Shown piece by piece: positions 1 through 5,532 of a DNA stretch of 5,541 nucleotides. The position numbers were made by a program, and so were the translations under genes. The stretch covers positions 1-5,541 of the forward strand of contig CAMHPW010000088.1 of NCBI GenBank assembly GCA_946187095.1, in the 5' to 3' direction. Positions within the stretch are counted from its first letter, which is position 1. Every line of letters begins with the position of its first letter. The DNA comes from an uncultured Clostridia bacterium (GTDB taxonomy: Bacteria; Bacillota; Clostridia; Oscillospirales; Acutalibacteraceae). The notes below the pieces were generated by a model that made no database searches, had not been told where the DNA came from, and worked only from the letters and a program-made list of their open reading frames with translations.

Positions 1-1329
1 CTCTCAACGATCATGAAGGCGGAAAAAATCGTTCCGTTTGCATCCGAAAAGAAATGGTCGGGAGCCTATTTCAGGAATCGTGGTTCGTATATCATGGGTG
101 CAGCGGAATTTATCCTTGATGAAGTGCCTGATGATTTGAGAAAAATCCTTGACGGCTATTCCAGAAATTACAGGTCAATCATACTTGCCCATTCGGACAA
201 TAATTTCAACGGGAACGATTTGCCGAAAGATATACAGGTTTTGGGAATTATCTTATTGAATGATAAAATCAGAGCGGAAGCACCGCATACTCTGAGATAT
301 TTTGCCGATCAGAAGGTAAATGTAAAGATCATTTCGGGAGATAATCCGATAACGGTTTCGGACGTTGCAAGGCGTGCGGAAGTCAAAAATTATGACAAAT
401 ATATCGATGCAACGACGTTAAAGACAGACGAAGATATCAGAAATGCGATTGAAAAATACACTGTATTCGGCAGGGTAACGCCTGCACAGAAAAAGCAGTT
501 TGTCGTTGCCCTGAAAGAAAAAGGTCATACGGTAGCCATGACGGGTGACGGAGTGAATGATGTGCTTGCACTGAAAGAAGCAGACTGCAGTATTGCAATG
601 GCGGCAGGAAGTGATGCCGCAAGAAGTGTGGCACAGTTGGTTTTGTTGGATTCCAACTTTGCGTCAATGCCGAAAGTCGTTGCAGAGGGCAGACGTTCAA
701 TAAATAACATACAGCGTTCCGCAACACTTTTTATCGTGAAAACGATATTTTCAATCATATTGGCATTTATGTTTTTGTTTATTGCAGTGCCGTATCCGTT
801 CCAGCCGATACAGCTCACACTTGTGAATATGTTCACCATAGGCATACCGTCCTTTATCCTTGCCCTTGAACCCAACAAGGACAGGATCAAAGGCATATTC
901 ATTGTGAATATCCTGAAAAATTCGATACCCGCAGGATTGACAACGGTTTTCAATATTATCATGTGTATTATCGTCATGCAGGTATTCAAGCTCGATGTCA
1001 CGCAGTATTCGACATTGTGCGTATGCATGACTTCGGCGGCGGCATTCATGATATTATTTCAGGTTTCCATGCCGTTCAATACTATCCGAAAAGTGCTGTT
1101 TATCCTCATGGTCGGCGGAATGGCAGTCGGAATAACGTGTTTCAGGAATTTTTATGGGATCAATGTATTCAATTTTGCCCCGATGAATCTCAAAATGGTA
1201 TTGCTTATTATCGGCATGACCTGCGTATCATTGGTCATATTCGACCTTCTGACAAGACCGATGAAACGCTGGGCAAGGCGTGTCAACAGGAAATTCAGAG
1301 GAAAGAGTTTCCGTCCGAAAAATTCATAA
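1..1329 (+). CDS. P-type cation-transporting ATPase, CtpE-like, C-terminal part (5' end outside the window)
   Basis: This is an ATP-driven membrane cation pump of the HAD-type P-ATPase superfamily. The frame is open to base 1, so the actuator domain, the first membrane helices and the DKTGT phosphorylation motif lie upstream. Numbering from the Met at base 13, the end of the nucleotide-binding domain shows KWSG (14-17) and GAAE (29-32). The P-domain shows SGDNP (108-112) and the hinge TGDGVND (177-183). About six hydrophobic helices follow (roughly 238-258, 265-285, 301-325, 333-352, 360-377, 394-413), then a basic tail. The stretch around AQLVLLDSNF and IGIPSFILALEP resembles the mycobacterial CtpE branch, for which calcium uptake has been reported. 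The ion for this protein is inferred, not shown. The stop codon lies inside a 7-bp repeat array. The family call is secure; the subfamily is moderately sure. Confidence 0.9.
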   Translation, partial: LSTIMKAEKIVPFASEKKWSGAYFRNRGSYIMGAAEFILDEVPDDLRKILDGYSRNYRSIILAHSDNNFNGNDLPKDIQVLGIILLNDKIRAEAPHTLRYFADQKVNVKIISGDNPITVSDVARRAEVKNYDKYIDATTLKTDEDIRNAIEKYTVFGRVTPAQKKQFVVALKEKGHTVAMTGDGVNDVLALKEADCSIAMAAGSDAARSVAQLVLLDSNFASMPKVVAEGRRSINNIQRSATLFIVKTIFSIILAFMFLFIAVPYPFQPIQLTLVNMFTIGIPSFILALEPNKDRIKGIFIVNILKNSIPAGLTTVFNIIMCIIVMQVFKLDVTQYSTLCVCMTSAAAFMILFQVSMPFNTIRKVLFILMVGGMAVGITCFRNFYGINVFNFAPMNLKMVLLIIGMTCVSLVIFDLLTRPMKRWARRVNRKFRGKSFRPKNS

Positions 1330-1355
1330 TTCATCATGCATAATGCATAATTATT
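1321..1355 (+). repeat. Degenerate 7-bp tandem repeat array (AATTCAT-like)
   Basis: Consecutive heptads start at 1321, 1328, 1335, 1342 and 1349: AATTCAT, AATTCAT, CATGCAT, AATGCAT, AATTATT. The first copy contributes the last codons and part of the TAA stop of the ATPase gene. The inverted copy at 1360-1371 completes a hairpin. From memory, similar AATTCAT/AATGCAT heptad arrays occur between genes in many Firmicutes; whether this one is part of a dispersed family cannot be told from one copy. Confidence 0.6.
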
Positions 1356-1380
1356 GGTGTGCATTATGCATTTTTATTTT
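1336..1380 (+). terminator. Intrinsic terminator-like hairpin after the ATPase gene
   Basis: ATGCATAATGCA (1336-1347) is perfectly complementary to TGCATTATGCAT (1360-1371). The stem can grow inward by a T-G and an A-T pair, leaving an 8-nt loop (1350-1357). A T-rich tract follows to 1380, broken by one A. The stem is AT-rich, so it is a weaker terminator than those after rpsB and tsf. It abuts the ribosome binding site of the next gene with no spacer. Confidence 0.6.
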
Positions 1381-1386
1381 GGAGGG
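1381..1386 (+). promoter_or_regulatory. Ribosome binding site that fixes the YlmC/YmxH family start
   Basis: GGAGGG at 1381-1386 lies 6 nt before the ATG at 1393. This decides against the in-frame TTG at 1354, which sits in the loop of the upstream hairpin and would put the ribosome binding site inside the coding sequence. Confidence 0.8.
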
Positions 1387-1392
1387 ATAGCA

Positions 1393-1713
1393 ATGGGCTG
1401 CTGTCGGATAACGGATTTGAGACGAAAGGAAGTTATCAATAATAAAACAGGCTGTCGCATAGGCTTTGTCGATGACGTTGAAGTCGATACCGTGACGGCT
1501 AAATTGGTGGCAATTGTGATATTCGGCAGATGGAGATGTTTCGGACTGCTGGGAAAAGACGATAATATCGTGATAAAATGGGAAAATATCTGTCTGATCG
1601 GTGAAGATACGATTTTAGTGGATCATTTTCAGATAAGCCATAAGCCGAGAAAATGGCATTTTCCGTTTTTTTGTCAAAAAAATGCTTGCAATTTTCAAAA
1701 TGACATGATATAA
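1393..1713 (+). CDS. YlmC/YmxH family sporulation-associated PRC-barrel protein
   Basis: This is a 106-residue soluble protein. Residues 4-77 match the small PRC-barrel family named after Bacillus YlmC and YmxH: RITDLRRKEVIN, then GCRIGFVDDVEVD, a FGLLGKDDNIVIKW segment, and IGEDTILVD. Family members are widespread in spore-forming Firmicutes. They are annotated as sporulation proteins, but I know of no defined biochemical role. Bacillus has two paralogues and I cannot assign one, so no symbol is given. The family usually ends near residue 80; the extra ~28 residues (C94 and C99 included) have low-complexity, domain-free character. They are encoded by DNA that also forms a terminator-like hairpin and the rpsB promoter, and the TAA stop is inside the -10 box. 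The tail is therefore probably incidental. No promoter is visible between the upstream hairpin and this gene, so it may be transcribed by read-through. Confidence 0.85.
   Translation: MGCCRITDLRRKEVINNKTGCRIGFVDDVEVDTVTAKLVAIVIFGRWRCFGLLGKDDNIVIKWENICLIGEDTILVDHFQISHKPRKWHFPFFCQKNACNFQNDMI
1646..1672 (+). terminator. Terminator-like hairpin inside the 3' end of the YlmC/YmxH family frame
   Basis: CGaGAAAAT (1646-1654) pairs with ATTTTCCG (1658-1665) around a GGC loop, with one bulged A, and seven Ts follow (1666-1672). It lies just upstream of the rpsB promoter, where a terminator for the preceding gene would be expected, yet it is about 40 bases before that gene's stop codon. The stem is AT-rich, so strength is uncertain. 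Confidence 0.5.
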
Positions 1714-1714
1714 T
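1686..1714 (+). promoter_or_regulatory. Sigma-A-type extended -10 promoter for rpsB-tsf
   Basis: TTGCAA (-35, 1686-1691), a 17-bp spacer and a perfect TATAAT (-10, 1709-1714) preceded by TGA (extended -10, 1706-1708). Transcription would start near 1720, giving a leader of about 90 nt. The promoter overlaps the last nine codons of the upstream gene. Its layout is almost the same as that of the promoter at 3637-3665. Confidence 0.85.
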
Positions 1715-1720
1715 GGATAG

Positions 1721-1811
1721 GCAAATCGCACGTTGGTCAGCGTTAGGTGCGTGTAAAAAGCGTTGGAATGGCAGACCGGCGGAGGAAAAAACCTAAGGAG
1801 GATTTTTAATA
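1721..1811 (+). other. 5' leader of the rpsB-tsf transcript, possible ribosomal-protein leader
   Basis: The 91-nt untranslated leader holds several short complementarities. CGCAC 1727-1731 pairs with GTGCG 1747-1751, with an alternative register of GCACG 1728-1732 with CGTGT 1750-1754. GGTC 1735-1738 pairs with GACC 1774-1777. AGCGTT occurs twice, at 1739 and 1759. A first GGAGG (1781-1785) precedes the working AAGGAGG (1795-1801), which is 10 nt before the ATG. S2 is known to regulate its own operon through the leader in enterobacteria; I do not recognise a known leader family here, so a regulatory role is inference. Confidence 0.4.
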
Positions 1812-2549
1812 ATGGCATCAGTAGTATCAATGAAACAGCTTTTGGAGGCAGGCGTTCACTTCGGACACCAGACGAGAAGATGGAATCCTAAAATGGCTCC
1901 CTATATCTTTACGGAGAGAAACGGTATTTATATTATCGACCTTCAGAAAACTGTAAAGAAACTTGAAGAAGCGTATAACTTTGTGCGTGAAATTTCGGCA
2001 GACGGCAAGTCCGTATTGTTCGTAGGCACAAAGAAACAGGCTCAGGATTCCGTAAAGGAAGAGGCACTTCGTGCAGGTGCATATTATGTCAATGCAAGAT
2101 GGCTCGGCGGCATGCTCACCAACTTCACAACAATCAAAAGAAGAATTCAGAGACTCACACAGCTTCGTACAATGGAATCAGACGGCACATTCGATCTTCT
2201 TCCCAAAAAGGAAGTGATCAAGCTGAACCTTGAAATCGAAAAATTGGAAAAATTCCTTGGCGGCATCAAGGAGATGAAAGAACTCCCCGGAGCATTGTTC
2301 ATCGTTGATCCCCGTAAGGAAAGAATCGCAGTGGCAGAGGCTAAAAAACTCGGTATTCCGATCGTTGCAATCGTAGATACCAACTGTGATCCCGATGAAA
2401 TAGACTATGTGATCCCCGGCAATGATGACGCTATCCGTGCAGTAAAGCTCATTGCATCTGCAATGGCGAATGCGATCATTGAGGGCAATGAAGGTCAGAT
2501 GGGTGCGGCTGCCGCTGAAGAAACAGATGACGAGGCAGTTGAAGAATAA
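1812..2549 (+). CDS. rpsB: 30S ribosomal protein S2
   Basis: This 245-residue protein binds the head-body junction of the 30S ribosomal subunit and is needed for translation initiation. The whole length aligns by eye with bacterial uS2: the N-terminal signature [15 protein letters not shown] (14-28), the [10 protein letters not shown] block (96-105), a coiled-coil-like helical hairpin around 106-158, and the second signature region VDPRKE (165-170) to IVDTNCDP (187-194). An acidic tail (234-245) ends the protein. The start is fixed by AAGGAGG 10 nt upstream. Leucine codons are mostly CTT/CTC, typical of a highly expressed gene here. It has its own strong promoter, and tsf follows after a terminator hairpin. 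Confidence 0.98.
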   Translation: MASVVSMKQLLEAGVHFGHQTRRWNPKMAPYIFTERNGIYIIDLQKTVKKLEEAYNFVREISADGKSVLFVGTKKQAQDSVKEEALRAGAYYVNARWLGGMLTNFTTIKRRIQRLTQLRTMESDGTFDLLPKKEVIKLNLEIEKLEKFLGGIKEMKELPGALFIVDPRKERIAVAEAKKLGIPIVAIVDTNCDPDEIDYVIPGNDDAIRAVKLIASAMANAIIEGNEGQMGAAAAEETDDEAVEE

Positions 2550-2558
2550 TAAATAAAC

Positions 2559-2592
2559 AAAATACCCGCAAGGCATTTTGCGGGTATTTTTT
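2559..2592 (+). terminator. Strong intrinsic terminator (attenuator) between rpsB and tsf
   Basis: AAAATACCCGCAA (2559-2571) pairs with TTGCGGGTATTTT (2578-2590) around a 6-nt loop, giving up to 13 bp with a GC-rich core. A run of six Ts (2587-2592) ends the structure. Only 13 bases separate it from the tsf ribosome binding site, which leaves no room for a promoter. Confidence 0.9.
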
Positions 2593-2605
2593 GAAGAAAT
2601 ATATT

Positions 2606-2610
2606 GGAGG
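2606..2610 (+). promoter_or_regulatory. Ribosome binding site that fixes the tsf start
   Basis: GGAGG at 2606-2610 stands 8 nt before the ATG at 2619. The longer in-frame reading from TTG at 2604 would start inside this site and is rejected; the family also begins MAFTAKDV-like. Confidence 0.9.
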
Positions 2611-2618
2611 TTTTTAAA

Positions 2619-3527
2619 ATGGCTTTTACAGCAAAAGACGTAATGACACTCAGGCAGAAAACAGGCTGCGGTATGATGGACTGCAAAAAGGCTCTTACAG
2701 AAGCAGACGGCGATATGGACAGAGCAATAGATATCCTCAGAGAAATGGGACTTGCCAAGCAGGCTAAAAAGGCATCAAGAATTGCCGCAGAGGGCATGGC
2801 AGTTGCCTATTCGGACGATAAAGCAGGCGTTGCACTCGAAGTCAATGCAGAAACAGACTTCGTTGCAAAGAATGCAGATTTCCAGGAATTCGTAAAGACA
2901 GTTGCCAATACGGTTCTTGCAGAAAATCCTGCTGACGTTGCAGACCTTCTCACAAAGAAAGCTGCCGGTACGGAAATGACCGTTGCGGAACTTCTTCAGG
3001 AGAAGATTCAGACGATCGGCGAAAACATGATTATCCGCCGTTTTGTACGCTATGAGGGCACTGTTGCAACCTATATCCACATGGGCGGCAAAATTTCCGT
3101 TATGGTCAAATTCGATACAGACCTTGCAGACAAGGACGAATTCAAGGCTTATGCAAAGGATATCGCTATGCAGGTAGCAGCAGCCAATCCGTCCTATCTC
3201 AACAAAGCTCAGGTTCCCGATGAAGTCATCGAGCATGAAAAGAAAATCATGACAGAGCAGGTTATCAATGAGGGCAAGCCCGAAGCTATTGCACAGAAAA
3301 TCGTTATGGGTAAAATCGGCAAGTACTATGAAGAAAACTGCCTTGTCAACCAGATTTTCGTAAAGGACAACAAGCTCAAGGTTGACCAGTATACAGCACA
3401 GACAGCCAAAGCACTTGGCGGCAAAATCGAAATCGTTGATTTTGTCCGTTTTGAAAAGGGCGAAGGTCTTGAAAAGCGTGAAGACGACTTTGCAGCAGAA
3501 GTTGCCGCAGCAGTTGCCGGAAAGTGA
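2619..3527 (+). CDS. tsf: Elongation factor Ts
   Basis: This 302-residue protein is the nucleotide exchange factor that releases GDP from EF-Tu in the cytoplasm so that it can be recharged with GTP. The N-terminal UBA-like domain (about 1-45) carries the first signature LRQKTGCGMMDCKKAL (11-26). The second signature runs EVNAETDFVAKN (74-85) and includes TDFVAKN (79-85), the segment that contacts EF-Tu. Two core subdomains follow: about 88-140, and about 141-280 with the RFVRYEG and GGKISVMV strands. The tail is Ala/Glu-rich (285-302). The length is normal for the full-length Firmicute type. All 16 leucines use CTT or CTC, none TTA or TTG, a mark of high expression. Tandem stops TGA-TAA end the gene. 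It should be transcribed from the rpsB promoter by passing the intergenic hairpin. Confidence 0.98.
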   Translation: MAFTAKDVMTLRQKTGCGMMDCKKALTEADGDMDRAIDILREMGLAKQAKKASRIAAEGMAVAYSDDKAGVALEVNAETDFVAKNADFQEFVKTVANTVLAENPADVADLLTKKAAGTEMTVAELLQEKIQTIGENMIIRRFVRYEGTVATYIHMGGKISVMVKFDTDLADKDEFKAYAKDIAMQVAAANPSYLNKAQVPDEVIEHEKKIMTEQVINEGKPEAIAQKIVMGKIGKYYEENCLVNQIFVKDNKLKVDQYTAQTAKALGGKIEIVDFVRFEKGEGLEKREDDFAAEVAAAVAGK

Positions 3528-3544
3528 TAAAAGCAAAAAATCAG

Positions 3545-3579
3545 AGGGTTGCAGGTAATATCCTGTAACCCTTGTTTTT
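3545..3579 (+). terminator. Intrinsic terminator of the rpsB-tsf operon
   Basis: AGGGTTGCAGG (3545-3555) pairs with CCTGTAACCCT (3562-3572): 11 bp with one G-U pair and a 6-nt loop TAATAT. TTGTTTTT follows (3572-3579). An A-run (3535-3540) lies upstream, as is usual for strong terminators. Confidence 0.9.
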
Positions 3580-3590
3580 GTGCCGAAAAA

Positions 3591-3620
3591 TGTCGGGTAA
3601 TATTTTGTACTGTCGGATAA
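3591..3620 (+). repeat. Imperfect 10-bp direct repeat spaced 20 bp, upstream of the U32 promoter
   Basis: TGTCGGGTAA (3591-3600) and TGTCGGATAA (3611-3620) differ at one base and start exactly 20 bp apart, about two helical turns. They end 16 bp before the -35 box. This layout could hold a regulator, but two short AT-rich copies are weak evidence. Confidence 0.3.
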
Positions 3621-3636
3621 AAGAATTTGAATTGAG

Positions 3637-3665
3637 TTGCAATTTTGAAATTTCGGTGTTATAAT
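3637..3665 (+). promoter_or_regulatory. Sigma-A-type extended -10 promoter for the U32 gene and uvrB
   Basis: TTGCAA (-35, 3637-3642), a 17-bp spacer and TATAAT (-10, 3660-3665) with TGT immediately before it (3657-3659). The predicted start near 3672 gives a leader of about 33 nt. The first ten bases, TTGCAATTTT, are the same as in the rpsB promoter. No LexA-type operator palindrome of the Gram-positive form (GAAC-N4-GTTC) was seen around it. Confidence 0.85.
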
Positions 3666-3704
3666 AGAAAATCAGTATGAGAAAAGCAGCAGGGGGTTAT
3701 AGCT

Positions 3705-4925
3705 ATGTTGAAAGGAGAACTGCTTTCACCGGCAGGAGATAAAGAGTGTTTTGAAAGTGCACTGAAATTCGGTGCTGATGCGATATATTTAGCCGGAAAG
3801 GAATTCGGCATGAGAACGGCTTCGGCAAATTTCGATCTGGATACGCTCAAACAGTCCGTTATACAGGCACATGAAAAAAATGTGAAAGTCTATGTAACGT
3901 GCAATACACTGCCGAGAAACAGTGAAATCGACAGAATGCCCGCATTTCTGGAACAGGCTCAGGATTGCGGAATTGATGCATTGATCATAGCGGATTTAGG
4001 CGTGCTGTCGCTTGCGGAAAAGTATGCACCAAAGGTTGAACGTCACGTTTCCACACAGGCAGGAATCGTGAATTATCAGACGGCAAGAGTGCTGTATGAA
4101 ATGGGTGCAAAGCGTGTTGTATTGGCAAGGGAATTGACATTGGAGGATATTGCAGGTATCAGGGCGAAAACACCGCCTGAACTGGAACTGGAAGTATTTG
4201 TACACGGTTCCATGTGCGTATCATTTTCGGGCAGGTGCTTAATTTCAAGCTATATGACGGGCAGAGATGCCAACAGAGGCGATTGTGCCCAGCCTTGCAG
4301 ATGGAAATATCACCTGTATGAAGAACACCGTGAGGGACAGTATTTTCCTGTCGTTGAAGAAAGTGACGGTACATATTTATATAATTCAAGGGATTTATGC
4401 ATGATAGAACATATAGACGATGTTCTGAAAGCAGGTGCAAAGAGCCTTAAAATAGAGGGCAGGGCAAAATCCGCCTATTATGTGGCAGTTACCACTAACG
4501 CATACAGACACGCATTAGATGATTATTATGCACAGGGCGATAATTGGCATTTAGCCGACTGGATCAAAGAGGAATTGGAAAAAGTCAGTCACCGTGAATA
4601 TAATACAGGCTTTTTCTATGGCGGAGAGCCAGGGCAGGTCACATCAAACGGCGGATATATCCGTCATTATGACGTTGTTGCGGTATGCGACGATTACAAA
4701 GACGGCACGGCTTATTTAACACAGAGAAACCGATTTTTCACGGGAGATATGCTTGATGTATTGCCACCAAGCGGAGTGCCGTTCCATGTCAAAGTGGAAA
4801 AGATGTTCAATGATAAAGGTGAAGAAATAGAAGTAGCCCCTCATGCCATGCAGAAACTGACCATGCCGACAGATATTGAAATCCCGAAAGGCTCATTATT
4901 GAGAAAAAAGCGTGTGACGGAGTGA
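3705..4925 (+). CDS. U32 family protein, TrhP/YrrO (YegQ)-like tRNA uridine hydroxylation enzyme
   Basis: This 406-residue cytoplasmic protein starts ELLSPAGD (5-12), the classic N-terminus of the U32 family. It carries the U32 signature [19 protein letters not shown] (163-181) and an [11 protein letters not shown] block (190-200). C171, C178, C194 and C232 match in spacing the four cysteines that, from memory, bind a [4Fe-4S] cluster in the relative UbiU. The C-terminal small domain is present (about 318-400, with [10 protein letters not shown] at 379-388). Length and domain order fit E. coli YegQ (TrhP) and Bacillus YrrO, which take part in prephenate-dependent hydroxylation of U34 in tRNA. 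Databases often label such proteins peptidases or collagenases, but no protease site is visible. AGGGGG at 3691-3696 lies 8 nt before the ATG. The gene has its own promoter and leads into uvrB. Another U32 subfamily role is possible, so no symbol is given. Confidence 0.85.
   Translation: MLKGELLSPAGDKECFESALKFGADAIYLAGKEFGMRTASANFDLDTLKQSVIQAHEKNVKVYVTCNTLPRNSEIDRMPAFLEQAQDCGIDALIIADLGVLSLAEKYAPKVERHVSTQAGIVNYQTARVLYEMGAKRVVLARELTLEDIAGIRAKTPPELELEVFVHGSMCVSFSGRCLISSYMTGRDANRGDCAQPCRWKYHLYEEHREGQYFPVVEESDGTYLYNSRDLCMIEHIDDVLKAGAKSLKIEGRAKSAYYVAVTTNAYRHALDDYYAQGDNWHLADWIKEELEKVSHREYNTGFFYGGEPGQVTSNGGYIRHYDVVAVCDDYKDGTAYLTQRNRFFTGDMLDVLPPSGVPFHVKVEKMFNDKGEEIEVAPHAMQKLTMPTDIEIPKGSLLRKKRVTE
4919..4922 (+). 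promoter_or_regulatory. Ribosome binding site of uvrB within the end of the U32 gene
   Basis: GGAG at 4919-4922 lies in the last codons of the U32 gene and 7 nt before the uvrB ATG at 4930. The U32 stop TGA (4923-4925) falls between the two. This supports co-transcription and possibly translational coupling. Confidence 0.7.
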
Positions 4926-4929
4926 TTTT

Positions 4930-5532
4930 ATGGATAAATTCAAACTTGTATCGAATTACAAGCCGACAGGTGACCAGCCCCAAGCTATCAGAACACTTTT
5001 AAACAGTATCCATGCAGGCAATAAAGAACAAACTTTATTGGGTGTGACGGGTTCGGGAAAAACTTTCACAATGGCGAATATTATTGCGGAATTAAACAGA
5101 CCGACTCTTGTATTGGCACACAATAAAACATTGGCGGCACAGCTTTGTTCGGAATTCAAGGAATTTTTTCCCGAAAATGCCGTTGAATATTTTGTTTCCT
5201 ACTATGACTATTATCAGCCCGAAGCGTATATTCCCACAACTGACACCTATATTGAAAAAGACAGTTCCATCAATGACGAGATAGATAAATTGCGTCATTC
5301 CGCAACGTCTGCATTGTCCGAAAGACGTGATGTTATTATCGTTTCAAGCGTATCGTGCATTTATTCATTGGGAAGTCCGATAGATTATCGTACAATGGTG
5401 ATTTCATTAAGACCGAACATGGAAAAATCAAGAGATGAACTGCTTGAAAAGCTGGTTGAACTGCAGTATGAAAGAAATGATATCGACTTCAGATATTGGA
5501 TGTTACACTTTAGGTATCAATCCTCCTTATAA
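4930..5532 (+). CDS. uvrB: UvrABC system protein B, N-terminal part only, broken near 5490
   Basis: UvrB is the DNA-damage-verifying helicase-like subunit of nucleotide excision repair, working with UvrA and UvrC. Residues 1-187 are a textbook match: [17 protein letters not shown] at the start, Walker A GVTGSGKT (38-45), [10 protein letters not shown] (63-72), and the beta-hairpin region [10 protein letters not shown] (91-100) to [19 protein letters not shown], with its tyrosines kept. [19 protein letters not shown] (132-150) and QYERNDIDF (179-187) follow. The family continues with a RGTFRVRGD-like segment, but here the frame reads 13 unrelated residues and stops at 5530-5532. A full protein has about 660 residues, so helicase motif II onward, domains 3-4 and the UvrC-binding tail are missing and the product would be inactive. 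The bases after about 5490 encode part of another gene in another frame. The break may be a contig artefact, not a real mutation. Confidence 0.9.
   Translation: MDKFKLVSNYKPTGDQPQAIRTLLNSIHAGNKEQTLLGVTGSGKTFTMANIIAELNRPTLVLAHNKTLAAQLCSEFKEFFPENAVEYFVSYYDYYQPEAYIPTTDTYIEKDSSINDEIDKLRHSATSALSERRDVIIVSSVSCIYSLGSPIDYRTMVISLRPNMEKSRDELLEKLVELQYERNDIDFRYWMLHFRYQSSL

Noticed and set aside
963..1343. 126-codon open frame on the plus strand overlapping the ATPase
   Set aside because: It is a shadow of the ATPase membrane region in another frame, with no ribosome binding site and no recognisable protein.
1354..1392. Longer N-terminus for the YlmC/YmxH family gene from TTG at 1354
   Set aside because: The TTG is in the loop of a hairpin, has no ribosome binding site, and the added residues do not resemble the family. 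GGAGGG sits correctly before ATG 1393.
2604..2618. tsf start at TTG 2604
   Set aside because: The codon overlaps the GGAGG ribosome binding site, and EF-Ts begins normally at ATG 2619.
2775..3536. 253-codon open frame on the minus strand opposite tsf
   Set aside because: It is antisense to a clear EF-Ts gene. Its Cys/Phe/Leu-rich translation is the usual reverse image of the Ala/Lys/Glu-rich coding strand.
1401..3620. CTGTCGGATAA present both at 1401-1411 (in the YlmC/YmxH family gene) and at 3610-3620
   Set aside because: A few shared 11-mers are expected by chance in a 5.5-kb window, and one copy is ordinary coding sequence.
5521..5528. AAGGAGGA ribosome-binding-like site on the minus strand
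   Set aside because: All three minus frames meet a stop within a few codons, and the motif is explained by Pro-Pro codons in the iorA fragment.
5491..5532. A genuine novel UvrB C-terminus or UvrB-IorA fusion
   Set aside because: The short tail matches no UvrB, and the IorA-like peptide is in a different frame, so no fused product can form.
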